A DNA stretch of 64,000 nucleotides from positions 496,001-560,000 of the forward strand of contig LVZB01000001.1 in the NCBI GenBank assembly GCA_023101485.1. The letters are read 5' to 3'. This DNA is from Pasteurellaceae bacterium Macca. Lineage in GTDB: Bacteria; Pseudomonadota; Gammaproteobacteria; Enterobacterales; Pasteurellaceae. The notes beneath the pieces are model-generated. The model did not search any database. It was not told the DNA's origin and saw only the letters and a list, made by a program, of their open reading frames with translations. A program made the translations under genes and the position numbers. Of the stretch, positions 1 to 7,923 are shown piece after piece; within the stretch, counting starts at the first letter, position 1; each line of letters begins with the position of its first letter.

Positions 1-616
1 TCCATTCTTTTAACATCCCTTCAAAGCGAGGTAAATCGAAAAAGAGATGCTCCGACTCTTTGACCACAGGCGTTGCACCGGAGAGCACTGAGCGAGGTTG
101 AATCAACTCCATTGGGCTATATGTCGCGGAGCAAACTTCACAGTTATCGCCATATTGATCTTCCGCCTTACATTTCGGGCAAGTGCCTTTTACAAAGCGA
201 TCAGGCAAAAACATCTGCTTTTCAGGGTCGAAAAGTTGTGAAATCACACGATTTTTAATAAAACCATTGGCTTTTAATTTGGTATAAATTTCGGCAGAAA
301 GCTGTTTATTCTCTTCGCTATGGGTGCTGTGGTAGTGATCAAAACTGATGTTAAAACCGTTGAAATCGGCAATATGCTCGGCTTTCACGTTTTCGATTAA
401 CTGCTCCGGTGTCATGCCTAGCTCGTTGGCTTTCAGCATAATCGGCGTGCCGTGGGCATCATCTGCACAAACGAAATGGATTTGGTGACCCCGCATCCGT
501 TGAAAACGTACCCAAATATCCGCTTGGATATGTTCAAGCATATGGCCTAAATGGAGTGCCCCATTCGCGTAAGGCAAAGCACAAGTCACTAGAATTTTGC
601 GAGGTGAATTTGACAT
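1..616 (-). CDS. metG: Methionyl-tRNA synthetase, N-terminal part (cut by window edge)
   Basis: This is the first 205 codons of a cytoplasmic class I aminoacyl-tRNA synthetase that charges tRNA-Met. The start ATG is the complement of 614-616. The protein opens [19 protein letters not shown], and the ATP-binding signature HLGH lies at residues 22-25. Further in, two Cys pairs of the form CPKC and CEVC (encoded near 125-190) form the zinc knuckle of the bacterial MetG1 type. The family is about 680 residues long, so roughly 70% of the gene lies to the left of the window. It follows menC on the same strand after about 110 bases. Confidence 0.97.
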   Translation of the reverse strand, partial: MSNSPRKILVTCALPYANGALHLGHMLEHIQADIWVRFQRMRGHQIHFVCADDAHGTPIMLKANELGMTPEQLIENVKAEHIADFNGFNISFDHYHSTHSEENKQLSAEIYTKLKANGFIKNRVISQLFDPEKQMFLPDRFVKGTCPKCKAEDQYGDNCEVCSATYSPMELIQPRSVLSGATPVVKESEHLFFDLPRFEGMLKEW

Positions 617-727
617 TTTCTTTCTCTAAATAATAAATTGGATTTGGCGATAATTGTAGCCGAAATACGGGCTTTTTTCTAGGAAATGGAGGGGGAAAAG
701 GGCGAAAAGTGTGAATATTGCAAATTT

Positions 728-1708
728 CTAGTCAATTTCGACCGCTTGTAGGGCATCACTGTCTAGCCCAATAAGGGGTAATGATGAGCCTTGCCATGAG
801 CGAAGCAGTTGTGCGGTCATTAGCCCGAGGGTATCTAACCCCGGCGTGCTGTGGGGAGTGTATTGCTTTGCAAAACGGGCAAGTTGCGTCAGCCCAAGGC
901 TCGATTCAATGCTTGAACTGATCACAACCGTCAGCCCGAATTGGTGGGCTTGCTGAATCAACGCAACACATTTTGCAAAATCCCCGACTAGAGTTGGCTT
1001 AATCACAATGCCTCGCAAATTTGGTTCTGGCTGTAAGCAAAAATCCGGCTCTCGGGTGCTTTCATCCCATGCAATCGCCAGCTGGTGTGTTTGTGCAAAT
1101 TGACGAGAAAGTGCCGGTGTATGGCAAGGTTCTTCAATAAATTGAATACGGTGGCGATTTTCAGGGGAAATTTGGCGGGCAAATTGGCTTGCTTTCTCCA
1201 AACTCCAAGCCCGATTGGCATCTAAGCGGAGCATTAAATCCGGCAAGGCGCTTAAAAACATATCGGCGAGTAAGCCATCTCGATTGGCTTCGTACAAACC
1301 GACTTTCATTTTGGCGACTTTCTCGCCCTCTATTTGGTTGAGTTTATGGTACAACGCATCAGGATCGCCATAACAGAGGGGGGCAACACGGTAATTCCCC
1401 TCTTCCCCTAATTCGCCTTGTAATTCAGCAAAGGCGAAGCTCAAGCCAAATGCTACGGAGGGAAAAAGGGTGTCAAACTGGCAAGGATCTCCTGCTCGCC
1501 AAGCCTTTAAACAGGCTTTGGCTTGGCTTTCGGCTTCCGCCAAACTCTCTTGGCTAAATTCAGGTAAAGGGGCAATTTCTCCCCAACCTTCTCGACCATT
1601 CTCGCCTAAGCGAATAATCAATCCCTCTCGCTGTTTGAGCCGACGATGGCGTAACACTACACCCGTTTCAACAGGAATTGCATAACGATAAAGGGCAACG
1701 GTTCGCAT
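728..1708 (-). CDS. menC: o-Succinylbenzoate synthase
   Basis: MenC is the enolase-superfamily dehydratase of menaquinone synthesis. It converts SHCHC to o-succinylbenzoate. The 326-residue protein has the superfamily's KMKVG lysine motif at about residue 133, the metal ligands in LDANRAW (about 160) and FIEEP (about 190), and the second catalytic lysine in IKPTLVG (about 237). It starts 11 bases after the ygfB stop and is probably co-transcribed with it. No other men genes are in the window. An uptake signal sequence in reverse orientation (741-749) lies within the last codons. Menaquinone supply fits the anaerobic Nrf respiration encoded further right. Confidence 0.95.
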   Translation of the reverse strand: MRTVALYRYAIPVETGVVLRHRRLKQREGLIIRLGENGREGWGEIAPLPEFSQESLAEAESQAKACLKAWRAGDPCQFDTLFPSVAFGLSFAFAELQGELGEEGNYRVAPLCYGDPDALYHKLNQIEGEKVAKMKVGLYEANRDGLLADMFLSALPDLMLRLDANRAWSLEKASQFARQISPENRHRIQFIEEPCHTPALSRQFAQTHQLAIAWDESTREPDFCLQPEPNLRGIVIKPTLVGDFAKCVALIQQAHQFGLTVVISSSIESSLGLTQLARFAKQYTPHSTPGLDTLGLMTAQLLRSWQGSSLPLIGLDSDALQAVEID

Positions 1709-1719
1709 AGACTTTGTCC

Positions 1720-2268
1720 TTAGTGTAAGGACGGTTTTTCTGCCATTTTGGGGGAAGAAAAATGGCTGTGTAAAAAGAGGCTTAATAATCGGAGATATTC
1801 CACCACCTCTTCCCCTGCTTCGAGGAGTTCTTCTGGGTTATCGTCTTCTTCAAAACCTAATTTGGCAATCTCATCTAAATCATCAATCGCCTCGCCCGCT
1901 TCCCCTGTTTCTTGAGCAAGCCTTGGCTGTGCCAGCCCTAATCCGAGGAGGAAATGGTTTGTCCATTCTGACAGTGAAGTCGCTAGAGCAAAACCGTCCT
2001 CCACTTCCGGCAACCACAAGGCAAATTGCGTGTTCGCTTCATCAAAACTTTCACTCAGTTGTTGATATAACTCAACAAGCTGTTTTAAGGGCGCTTGGGA
2101 GAAGGCGTGACCATCATTGGTGAATTGGTAAGTCAATGTCTGCCAAGAATCATCTTGGATACCGCCAGCAATTAAACCACTTAAAAAGCCGTGAAATTCA
2201 GCGTTGGAATAGTCAATATGAAGTTCGGTGATCAGCTGTTTGAGCTGTGCAAAGGTTGAAATAGCCAT
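1720..2268 (-). CDS. ygfB: UPF0149 family protein YgfB
   Basis: This is a 182-residue member of the YgfB/UPF0149 family. The N-terminal half has the family pattern [13 protein letters not shown] (about residues 21-33). The middle is acidic, with runs of E and D around residues 125-155. Its biochemical role in this organism is not known. The gene is divergent from zapA across about 75 bases, the same ygfB/zapA arrangement as in Escherichia coli. That shared gene order supports the call. Confidence 0.9.
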   Translation of the reverse strand: MAISTFAQLKQLITELHIDYSNAEFHGFLSGLIAGGIQDDSWQTLTYQFTNDGHAFSQAPLKQLVELYQQLSESFDEANTQFALWLPEVEDGFALATSLSEWTNHFLLGLGLAQPRLAQETGEAGEAIDDLDEIAKLGFEEDDNPEELLEAGEEVVEYLRLLSLFLHSHFSSPKMAEKPSLH

Positions 2269-2342
2269 AAGGGATTATTTGTGATTTAGTCAAAGGGTGG
2301 CATAATAGCAAAAATTTTTGTTTTCGTGAGGATTTCCCGACA

Positions 2343-2672
2343 ATGTCGAAAAATAATATTGAATTATCCCTCTTTGGGCAGGTACTTCGCCTTTATTGCC
2401 CCCCAGAACAACAAGAAGCGCTACTCGCTTCTGCTCAACGTTTAGAAGAACGTGTGGCGGTGCTAAAAGAGCAATCGGGTATCATTCAGCTTGAAAAAGT
2501 ACTCTCCATTGTGGCATTAAATTTAAATTACGAGTTAGAGTTAGAACAGCGTAAAAATCGGGAGAACAAAAATGTACTGATGGCTTGTGTTCAACAGCTT
2601 GATAACTCCTTAACGAAATTCCAATCGACAAATAATGAAGCCCTGTCTATTGGTCAAGAAAATCCCTCATAA
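2343..2672 (+). CDS. zapA: Cell division protein ZapA
   Basis: ZapA binds FtsZ and promotes bundling of Z-ring filaments at midcell. The protein is 109 residues, the normal length. The N-terminal globular part opens with MSKNNIELSLFGQVLRLYC, and the C-terminal half (from about residue 50) is a coiled coil used for tetramer formation. It is divergent from ygfB and followed by the 6S RNA gene and ygfA, a block conserved from enterobacteria to Pasteurellaceae. Confidence 0.95.
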   Translation: MSKNNIELSLFGQVLRLYCPPEQQEALLASAQRLEERVAVLKEQSGIIQLEKVLSIVALNLNYELELEQRKNRENKNVLMACVQQLDNSLTKFQSTNNEALSIGQENPS

Positions 2673-2737
2673 ATCACTTTGTGCGATTTTCTGCCCATTA
2701 ACACTAGGAAAATCGCCCAAATTCCGTTAATATTCGC

Positions 2738-2914
2738 TTTGCCTGAGGTGTGCGTTGTTGGTTACGTCCCTGAGCCGATATTTAAAACTTTTTGAGTTGG
2801 ACTGCTCAGTGTTGGTGAGCAGGCTCGTTTACGAGAAGCCTAAAAACAGTGATGTTCGACTCCCTTGAACCGTCTGGTTCAAGGACTTCAACTGATAACG
2901 GCACTTCGGGTCTT
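2738..2914 (+). ncRNA. ssrS: 6S RNA
   Basis: 6S RNA mimics an open promoter and sequesters sigma-70 RNA polymerase in stationary phase. The segment carries the conserved blocks CCCTGAGCCGATATTT (near 2770), TTGGTGAGCAGGCTCG (near 2813), GAGAAGCCTAAAAAC (near 2835), and CCTTGAACC...GGTTCAAGG (near 2866). The two ends can pair: CCTGAGGTG at 2742-2750 with CACTTCGGG at 2902-2910. That gives the closing stem around the large central bubble. It sits between zapA and ygfA, as in E. coli. The exact ends are inferred from the closing stem. Confidence 0.93.
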
Positions 2915-2919
2915 TTCTT

Positions 2920-3510
2920 ATGAAACTACATTTAACCACTCCCTTATCTTCTGATATCAACAAGCAACGACAAGCCCTTCGCGCAGAAATGCGTCAAAAA
3001 CGTGCGCTTTTAACCCTCGAACAGCAACAGCAATCCGCACAATCCATTATTGCTCCAGCCCTTGAGCTAATTGAACGCTACCAAGCGCACCATTTGGCTT
3101 TTTATCTGCCCTTTCAGGGGGAAATTTCACCTCTACCGCTTATCGACACACTCCGCCAGCAAGGCAAAGCGATCTACTTACCTGTTCTCCACCCTTTTTC
3201 TGCCCATCAGCTCCTTTTTTTAGCCTATCATTCAGAAAAAGCGCTAGAACAAAACCGCTTCGGGATTTGGCAGCCGAAATTGGATGTGCGAAATGTCCTC
3301 CCTCTCAATGCGTTAGAGATGATTTTTGTTCCCCTTGTCGCCTGTGATAAACTCGGCAATCGCTTGGGGATGGGCGGTGGTTTTTATGATCGCACCTTAT
3401 CCCAGAAAAAGCTCATTAGTGTCGGGCTTGCTCATCGCTGTCAGCAGGTGGAACAACTTCCCCTTGCCCATTGGGATATGCCCTTAACCCATTTATTGAT
3501 CGGAGAATAA
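2920..3510 (+). CDS. ygfA: 5-Formyltetrahydrofolate cyclo-ligase
   Basis: The enzyme uses ATP to convert 5-formyl-THF to 5,10-methenyl-THF, recycling the inhibitory folate form. The 196-residue protein has the family signature GMGGGFYDRTL at about residues 150-160, and a basic N-terminal helix with KQRQALRAEMRQKR that contributes to nucleotide binding. The ATG follows the end of the 6S RNA almost directly and has no clear ribosome binding site. The gene is therefore probably translated from the 6S RNA read-through transcript, as in the conserved ssrS-ygfA unit. Confidence 0.95.
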   Translation: MKLHLTTPLSSDINKQRQALRAEMRQKRALLTLEQQQQSAQSIIAPALELIERYQAHHLAFYLPFQGEISPLPLIDTLRQQGKAIYLPVLHPFSAHQLLFLAYHSEKALEQNRFGIWQPKLDVRNVLPLNALEMIFVPLVACDKLGNRLGMGGGFYDRTLSQKKLISVGLAHRCQQVEQLPLAHWDMPLTHLLIGE

Positions 3511-3515
3511 CCCCT

Positions 3516-3962
3516 ATGGAACTGAAAATTCCGCCACCCGTTCTTTTTGCCCTCGCCTTGCTCGTGATTTTCTTCTTACCACAATCTGGGCAAATCGGTG
3601 CTTTAGAATATGTTGCCGTTGGGCTGGCTTGTCTTTTAGGCTTTGTCTGTGCCATCAGTAGCATTTATGCCTTCTACCGCGCCAACACTACAGTTAATCC
3701 CCACGACCCGAATAAAACAAGCACCTTAGTCACCACAGGGATTTACCGCGTGACCCGTAACCCCATGTATATGGCGTTGCTCTACTTTCTTGTCGCCTTT
3801 AGCTTTTGGCAAACAAGCCTTCTGGGGCTTTTCGTCGTTTTAGGCGTAAAAATTTACCTCACACGCTATCAAATTATGCCCGAAGAACGTATCTTGGCAG
3901 CAAAATTCCCCAAAGAATATGCCCAATATCAACAACGTGTTCCACGCTGGTTTTGGAAGTAG
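3516..3962 (+). CDS. Isoprenylcysteine carboxyl methyltransferase-like (ICMT/PEMT family) membrane protein
   Basis: This is a 148-residue integral membrane protein of the ICMT/PEMT methyltransferase family. The conserved cofactor-binding pattern [12 protein letters not shown] is at about residues 77-88. The C-terminal half of the signature, PEER....[17 protein letters not shown], closes the protein. Three to four hydrophobic segments precede it. The ATG at 3516 is chosen because GGAGAA lies about 9 bases upstream and because it starts just after the ygfA stop; an in-frame start at 3471 would overlap ygfA. The substrate is unknown. Bacterial members are usually annotated only by family. Confidence 0.85.
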   Translation: MELKIPPPVLFALALLVIFFLPQSGQIGALEYVAVGLACLLGFVCAISSIYAFYRANTTVNPHDPNKTSTLVTTGIYRVTRNPMYMALLYFLVAFSFWQTSLLGLFVVLGVKIYLTRYQIMPEERILAAKFPKEYAQYQQRVPRWFWK

Positions 3963-4063
3963 CCAACAAGCGGTCAAATTTAAAGAATTTTTTGCAAAAT
4001 CGGCGAAAACATTGCAAAATCGCTCCCTCACAACATCTTAATAATCAAAATGGAGAACACCCT

Positions 4064-4432
4064 ATGCTCAGCAACCTCAAAAGCTACGAAGAAACAATTT
4101 TTAGCAAAATTATCCGCAAAGAAATTCCGGCAGCCATTGTTTATCAAGACGAACTGGTTACCGCTTTTCGTGATATTGCCCCCCAAGCCAATACGCATAT
4201 TTTGATTGTGCCAAACAAATTTATCCCCACGATTAACCATATCAGCAGTGAGGATGAACTCTCCCTTGGACGCATCTTCACGGTAGCCGCACAAATTGCG
4301 AAGGAAGAAGGCATTGCCGAAAGTGGCTATCGCTTGATTATGAATTGCAATCAAGACGGCGGACAAGAAGTATTCCATATCCATATGCACCTTGTCGGTG
4401 GTGAACCCCTCGGCAAAATTTTAGCGAAATAG
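4064..4432 (+). CDS. hinT: HIT family purine nucleoside phosphoramidase HinT
   Basis: This is a 122-residue histidine-triad hydrolase that cleaves adenosine phosphoramidates such as lysyl-AMP. The catalytic triad motif HIHMH lies at about residues 105-109 in [12 protein letters not shown]. The N-terminal [14 protein letters not shown] segment is typical of HinT. The ATG at 4064 is preceded by GGAG at a good distance. The longer in-frame extension back to 3806 overlaps the preceding gene and has no family similarity. The next gene, a YcfL-like lipoprotein, starts one base after the stop, matching the hinT-ycfL pairing of E. coli. Confidence 0.95.
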   Translation: MLSNLKSYEETIFSKIIRKEIPAAIVYQDELVTAFRDIAPQANTHILIVPNKFIPTINHISSEDELSLGRIFTVAAQIAKEEGIAESGYRLIMNCNQDGGQEVFHIHMHLVGGEPLGKILAK

Positions 4433-4433
4433 T

Positions 4434-4850
4434 ATGCGTAAAAAACTTCTCAACTTGTTAGCGGTGATGATTCTCACCGCTTGCGCCTCAACGCCACCAA
4501 GTTATTTACCCGAAGGCGATAAACCTATTGTGAATATTGAGGCGAATGTCGATGCGTTGGTTAAAGTCGATGCCAAAAAGGAGAAATTAACCCTCCAAAA
4601 TAAAGGAAATGATCCCCTCACGCTTCGTTATAAACTGTTTTGGTATGATAAATTGGGTGTCACGCAAACCCAAGATCAGCGAGAAAAAACGCCCTGGCAA
4701 CACCTTTGGCTTGCCCCGTTACAAACGCATCAAATCGAGTTGGATAAACCTACTCCAGAAAGTGAGAAATACCGCTTCTACCTACGGGGAGAGATTGCAC
4801 CACCGCAATATCTCGACAGAATAAATGCTCCTACAAGCGGTCATTTTTAG
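4434..4850 (+). CDS. ycfL: YcfL-like (DUF1425) lipoprotein
   Basis: This is a 138-residue predicted lipoprotein. A short signal sequence ends in the lipobox LTAC with Cys17. The mature part is a small beta-rich domain that contains LRYKLFWYDKLGV and YRFYLRGE, as in DUF1425 proteins. The family's role is not firmly established; in E. coli it neighbours lpoB, a PBP1B activator. It is tightly coupled to hinT (stop TAG and next ATG one base apart). An uptake signal (4833-4841) forms the last codons. Confidence 0.82.
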   Translation: MRKKLLNLLAVMILTACASTPPSYLPEGDKPIVNIEANVDALVKVDAKKEKLTLQNKGNDPLTLRYKLFWYDKLGVTQTQDQREKTPWQHLWLAPLQTHQIELDKPTPESEKYRFYLRGEIAPPQYLDRINAPTSGHF

Positions 4851-4877
4851 ACAACATTTTGTACCAGAGCAAGTTGT

Positions 4878-4892
4878 TGAGAATTATTCTTA
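4878..4892. promoter_or_regulatory. Candidate Fur box 1
   Basis: The 15-mer TGAGAATTATTCTTA matches the 7-1-7 Fur consensus TGATAATNATTATCA at 11 of 14 positions. It lies 24 bases before the -35 element of the small-RNA promoter described next. Confidence 0.5.
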
Positions 4893-4915
4893 TTTGTAAA
4901 GATTCGTAAAACCGA

Positions 4916-4944
4916 TTGCCATCATTTTTGAGAATAACTATCAT
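4916..4944 (+). promoter_or_regulatory. Sigma-70 promoter of candidate small RNA, overlapped by Fur box 2
   Basis: The -35 element TTGCCA (4916-4921), a 17-base spacer and the -10 element TATCAT (4939-4944) make a good sigma-70 promoter. The 15-mer TGAGAATAACTATCA at 4929-4943 matches the Fur consensus at 12 of 14 positions and covers the spacer and the -10, so iron-loaded Fur would block RNA polymerase. The predicted start is near 4951. Confidence 0.65.
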
Positions 4945-4950
4945 TTAATC

Positions 4951-5020
4951 ACTCAAAAATAATAGGTAATCACTCCAACTCTTAGCCCCTTATTTCCCCA
5001 CAGAATAAGGGGCTTTTTTT
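4951..5020 (+). ncRNA. Candidate Fur-repressed small RNA
   Basis: This is a predicted transcript of about 70 bases from the Fur-overlapped promoter to a strong intrinsic terminator. The 5' half is unstructured and A/C-rich (AATAGGTAATCACTCC), as expected for a base-pairing seed. The 3' half is the terminator hairpin with a U tail, the usual Hfq-binding end. There is no credible start codon or reading frame. By arrangement it resembles iron-starvation RNAs such as RyhB, and HrrF of Haemophilus influenzae. I cannot say from memory whether the sequence is homologous to either. Confidence 0.55.
4984..5020 (+). terminator. Intrinsic terminator of the candidate small RNA
   Basis: An 11-bp perfect stem AGCCCCTTATT / AATAAGGGGCT with a 9-base loop is followed by an unbroken run of T. 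It is one of the strongest terminators in the window. It ends transcription before the tyrS promoter, whose -10 TATAAT lies at 5129-5134. Confidence 0.9.
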
Positions 5021-5174
5021 AGCCCTCTCTTTTTCAACAAATCGGCAGTAAAGCCCAATTCCCCACCACTTCATCACTTTTCTCGGGATTCTTTCTCGAT
5101 CTTCCCTACCCTTTCTTGGGTAAATCGCTATAATGGAACGCATTAAATTTCAGCCATTGACTAAGGATTATATT

Positions 5175-6362
5175 ATGCAAGACTTGCAAACCATGCTCGC
5201 CGAACTGAAACGAGGCGTAGAGGATGTTTATTCGGAAGCCGATTTAATTGAAAAACTCAAAGAAAACCGCCCATTGCGGATTAAATTAGGCGCCGATCCG
5301 ACCGCACCGGATATTCACTTAGGGCATACGGTGGTGTTAAACAAGCTCCGCCAATTCCAAAATTTTGGTCACGAAGTGATCTTCCTCATTGGTGATTTTA
5401 CTGCCACCGTAGGTGATCCATCGGGTAAAAACAGCACCCGTCCGCCCCTTTCTCGGGAAGATGTATTACGCAATGCCGAAACGTATAAAGAGCAAATTTT
5501 CAAAATTCTTGATCCACAAAAAACCCGTGTGGTATTTAACTCCGACTGGCTTGGGGAACTCGGCACGGTAGGCATGATTCGCCTCGCATCTAACTACACC
5601 GTTGCACGGATGTTAGAGCGTGATGATTTCAAAAAACGCTTTGCTAATAATCAGCCGATTGCGATTCACGAATTTATCTACCCACTCTTACAAGGTCAGG
5701 ACTCCGTTGCCCTTGAAGCAGACGTCGAACTTGGCGGGACAGACCAAACCTTCAACCTCCTTATTGGGCGTGAATTACAAAAATCTGCGGGGCAAAAACC
5801 TCAAGTGGCAATGACCCTACCGCTTCTTGTCGGCTTAGACGGCGAGAAAAAAATGTCAAAATCCCTCAGTAACTACATTGGCGTTACCGAAGCACCGAAT
5901 GAGATGTTCGGTAAAGTGATGTCAATCTCCGATGAACTCATGTGGGATTGGTATAACTTACTCTCTTTCCGACCGCTTGCCGAAATTGCCCAACTGAAAG
6001 CAGAGGTGGAAAACGGTAAGAATCCGCGTGATGTGAAAATTTTATTAGCGAAAGAGATCATCGCCCGTTTCCACAGTGAAGCCGATGCCGAAAGTGCAGA
6101 GCAAAACTTCATCAACCGCTTCCAAAAAGGGGCAATGCCTGATGAAATGCCTGAATTGACCTTTGAAGGGGAAATGGGATTAGCCACGTTACTCAAAGAA
6201 GCGGGGCTTGTTGCTTCAACCTCGGAGGCTATTCGTGCCGCACAACAAGGTGGAGTAAAAATTGACGGCGAGAAAGTCGATGATGTGAAACAAAACGCAC
6301 AGAAAGGCACTTTTGTTTATCAAGTCGGCAAACGCAAATTTGCCCGAGTCACATTAAACTAA
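5175..6362 (+). CDS. tyrS: Tyrosyl-tRNA synthetase
   Basis: This class I synthetase charges tRNA-Tyr in the cytoplasm. The 395-residue protein matches the length of the H. influenzae enzyme. The HIGH motif appears as HLGH at about residues 52-55, the KMSKS loop as [14 protein letters not shown] at about residue 230, and an S4 RNA-binding domain forms the C-terminus (from about 335). ATG 5175 is chosen because AAGGA lies 8 bases upstream. The in-frame extension to 5133 would begin inside the -10 region (TATAAT 5129-5134). It is transcribed alone, with its own promoter and terminator. Confidence 0.96.
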   Translation: MQDLQTMLAELKRGVEDVYSEADLIEKLKENRPLRIKLGADPTAPDIHLGHTVVLNKLRQFQNFGHEVIFLIGDFTATVGDPSGKNSTRPPLSREDVLRNAETYKEQIFKILDPQKTRVVFNSDWLGELGTVGMIRLASNYTVARMLERDDFKKRFANNQPIAIHEFIYPLLQGQDSVALEADVELGGTDQTFNLLIGRELQKSAGQKPQVAMTLPLLVGLDGEKKMSKSLSNYIGVTEAPNEMFGKVMSISDELMWDWYNLLSFRPLAEIAQLKAEVENGKNPRDVKILLAKEIIARFHSEADAESAEQNFINRFQKGAMPDEMPELTFEGEMGLATLLKEAGLVASTSEAIRAAQQGGVKIDGEKVDDVKQNAQKGTFVYQVGKRKFARVTLN

Positions 6363-6383
6363 ACGCCAAAGCATCCGTATTTC

Positions 6384-6410
6384 AAGGCACAGTCTTCTGT
6401 GCCTTTTTTA
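6384..6410 (+). terminator. tyrS terminator
   Basis: The stem AGGCACAG / CTGTGCCT closes a TCTT tetraloop and is followed by a T run. It lies about 20 bases after the tyrS stop. Confidence 0.9.
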
Positions 6411-6435
6411 TATTTGGAATATCTAATCCATAGAT

Positions 6436-6474
6436 AAAATACCATCACACTATCACTAGCTATGGTATTTTTTA
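6436..6474 (+). terminator. Possible second terminator-like hairpin
   Basis: AAAATACCAT pairs with ATGGTATTTT around a 16-base loop and is followed by T residues. It may be a backup for the tyrS terminator. It lies just upstream of the -10 TATAAT (6485-6490) of the next gene, so it could also be a regulatory inverted repeat. Confidence 0.4.
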
Positions 6475-6539
6475 TAGAAATGTCTATAATTCGCGCGCAC
6501 TTCAAAGTGTATTCTTATCCCTAAATTAAAGGAAATTTT

Positions 6540-6845
6540 ATGAAAAAGTCATTATTAACTAGCCTAGCCTTAACTATTGCTGTTTTTGGTGTGAGCGCTT
6601 GTGATCAAGCTAAAGAAAAAACAACTGAAGTAAAAAATACTGTTGAAACCAAAGCCACTGAGATGAAAGACAGCACGATGGCAAAAGCTGAAGAAGCAAA
6701 AAATGCCGTTGAAACTAAAGCGACTGAGATGAAAGACAGCGCGATGGCAAAAGCTGAAGAAGCAAAAAATGCCGTTGAAACTAAAGCGACTGAAATGAAA
6801 GACAGCGCGATGGCAAATATTGATAACCATATCGAGGAAAAATGA
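6540..6845 (+). CDS. Small lipoprotein with tandem 22-residue amphipathic (LEA-like) repeats
   Basis: This is a 101-residue predicted lipoprotein. A signal peptide ends in the lipobox VSAC with Cys21. The mature part consists almost entirely of a 22-residue unit of the form VETKATEMKDSxMAKAEEAKNA, present about 2.7 times from residue 35. It is rich in Ala, Lys, Glu and Thr and is predicted to form one long amphipathic helix like LEA-type or apolipoprotein-type repeats. The role is unknown; such proteins are often linked to envelope or desiccation stress, but that is inference only. Its own promoter is likely (TATAAT at 6485-6490). Its TGA overlaps the dnaQ ATG by the sequence ATGA, so the two are translationally coupled. 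Confidence 0.8.
   Translation: MKKSLLTSLALTIAVFGVSACDQAKEKTTEVKNTVETKATEMKDSTMAKAEEAKNAVETKATEMKDSAMAKAEEAKNAVETKATEMKDSAMANIDNHIEEK
6642..6818 (+). repeat. 66-bp in-frame tandem repeat in lipoprotein gene
   Basis: Units begin at 6642, 6708 and 6774, exactly 66 bases apart. The second and third are almost identical, and the third is cut after about 45 bases. The period equals 22 codons, so loss or gain of a unit keeps the reading frame. Confidence 0.92.
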
Positions 6846-7588
6846 GCGAAATAATACACCGCCAAGTCGTGCTAGATACCGAAACAACGGGAATGAACCA
6901 AGCTGGGGGTGCACCTCATCTTGGGCATAATATTATTGAGATTGGTGCAGTGGAAGTCATTAACCGCCGTTTAACGGGGCGAACTTACCACGTTTATATT
7001 AAACCTCCCCGTCCTGTTGATCCTGATGCTATTGCAGTACATGGTATCACCGATGAAATGTTAGCGGATAAACCAAGCTTTGCCGAAATTGCAAGTGAAT
7101 TTATCGAGTTTATCCAAGGGGCGGAACTTATCATCCATAACGCGCCCTTTGACGTGGGCTTTATCGATCACGAATTCTCTTTCCTTCCTAACCCACCACC
7201 CAAAGTGGCGGAGATGTGTCAGGTTACCGACAGCCTTCACCTTGCGCGGAAGATGTACCCCGGCAAACGCAATAATTTAGACGCCCTGTGTGATCGTTTA
7301 GGCATTGATAACAGCAAGCGAGTACTCCACGGTGCGTTACTGGATGCGGAAATCCTCTCCGATGTTTTTCTCCTAATGACAGGGGGGCAGATAGCCCTTC
7401 TCGGCGAAGAAGAACAAGAATCCCAAGGGGGGAATTTTACCTCAGAATTTGCAAACAGCTCGGTGGCTGATAGCTCGGGGTTAATCATTCTCGAAGCCGA
7501 TGAAGCAGAGCTACTCGCCCACCAAACTTACCTCGAATTAGTCAATAAAAAATCAAAGGGTAACTGTTTTTGGCTAAACCGCGTTTAA
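6842..7588 (+). CDS. dnaQ: DNA polymerase III epsilon subunit (3'-5' proofreading exonuclease)
   Basis: DnaQ is the editing exonuclease of the replicative polymerase core, partner of the DnaE subunit encoded at 17.8-21.3 kb. The 248-residue protein has ExoI VLDTETTG (Asp12, Glu14), ExoII IIHNAPFDVGFID (about residue 97-109) and ExoIII HGALLDAEIL (about 162). The C-terminal tail after about residue 185 binds DnaE. The ATG overlaps the stop of the repeat lipoprotein gene by four bases (ATGA), which is an unusual upstream partner. tRNA-Asp follows, the same dnaQ-tRNA-Asp linkage as dnaQ-aspV of E. coli. Confidence 0.96.
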   Translation: MSEIIHRQVVLDTETTGMNQAGGAPHLGHNIIEIGAVEVINRRLTGRTYHVYIKPPRPVDPDAIAVHGITDEMLADKPSFAEIASEFIEFIQGAELIIHNAPFDVGFIDHEFSFLPNPPPKVAEMCQVTDSLHLARKMYPGKRNNLDALCDRLGIDNSKRVLHGALLDAEILSDVFLLMTGGQIALLGEEEQESQGGNFTSEFANSSVADSSGLIILEADEAELLAHQTYLELVNKKSKGNCFWLNRV

Positions 7589-7644
7589 TCTTTGATTGAT
7601 TTGGCGAGAAAAAAAGCAGTCATCTCTTTTTTGCAAGAAAGTGT

Positions 7645-7673
7645 TTGACGCTCAAAAACGAAATCATTATTAT
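7645..7673 (+). promoter_or_regulatory. tRNA-Asp promoter
   Basis: TTGACG (7645-7650), a 17-base spacer and TATTAT (7668-7673) precede the tRNA by about 17 bases. The bases just after the -10, ACGCCTC, form a GC-rich discriminator typical of stringently controlled stable-RNA promoters. The same word follows the -10 of the Gly/Leu tRNA operon at 61.1 kb. Confidence 0.8.
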
Positions 7674-7689
7674 ACGCCTCGTTCGCTGC

Positions 7690-7766
7690 GGAGTGGTAGT
7701 TCAGCTGGTTAGAATACCTGCCTGTCACGCAGGGGGTCGCGGGTTCGAGTCCCGTCCATTCCGCCA
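7690..7766 (+). tRNA. tRNA-Asp (GTC)
   Basis: This is a 77-base cloverleaf with encoded CCA. The acceptor GGAGTGG pairs with CCATTCC with one G-U pair. The anticodon loop CTGTCAC gives anticodon GTC, and the T arm contains GGTTCGAGTCC. Confidence 0.97.
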
Positions 7767-7804
7767 ACTTATTTTATAATATACCTCCTTGTATGTTAGT
7801 AAGA

Positions 7805-7830
7805 ACCTCTGAGAAATCAGAGGTTTTTTA
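7805..7830 (+). terminator. tRNA-Asp terminator
   Basis: ACCTCTGA / TCAGAGGT with a GAAA tetraloop is followed by TTTTT. Confidence 0.9.
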
Positions 7831-7923
7831 TTATCTATCACTAATAAAATACAGATTCCAACGCCTCACCGATCAATTTATTGTTAAATTTTGCTAGAAT
7901 GCCTTTGCATACACGGAGGTACA

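Noticed and set aside
6570-6914. Two minus-strand ORFs with repeated FHLSRFSFNGIFCFF or ALSFISVALVSTAFFASSAF
   Set aside because: They are antisense shadows of the 66-bp repeats in the lipoprotein gene. The plus frame has the signal peptide, lipobox and ribosome binding site.
7585-7767. Minus-strand ORF reading EWTGLEPATPCVTGRYSNQL
   Set aside because: It is the antisense translation of tRNA-Asp, a well-known false gene.
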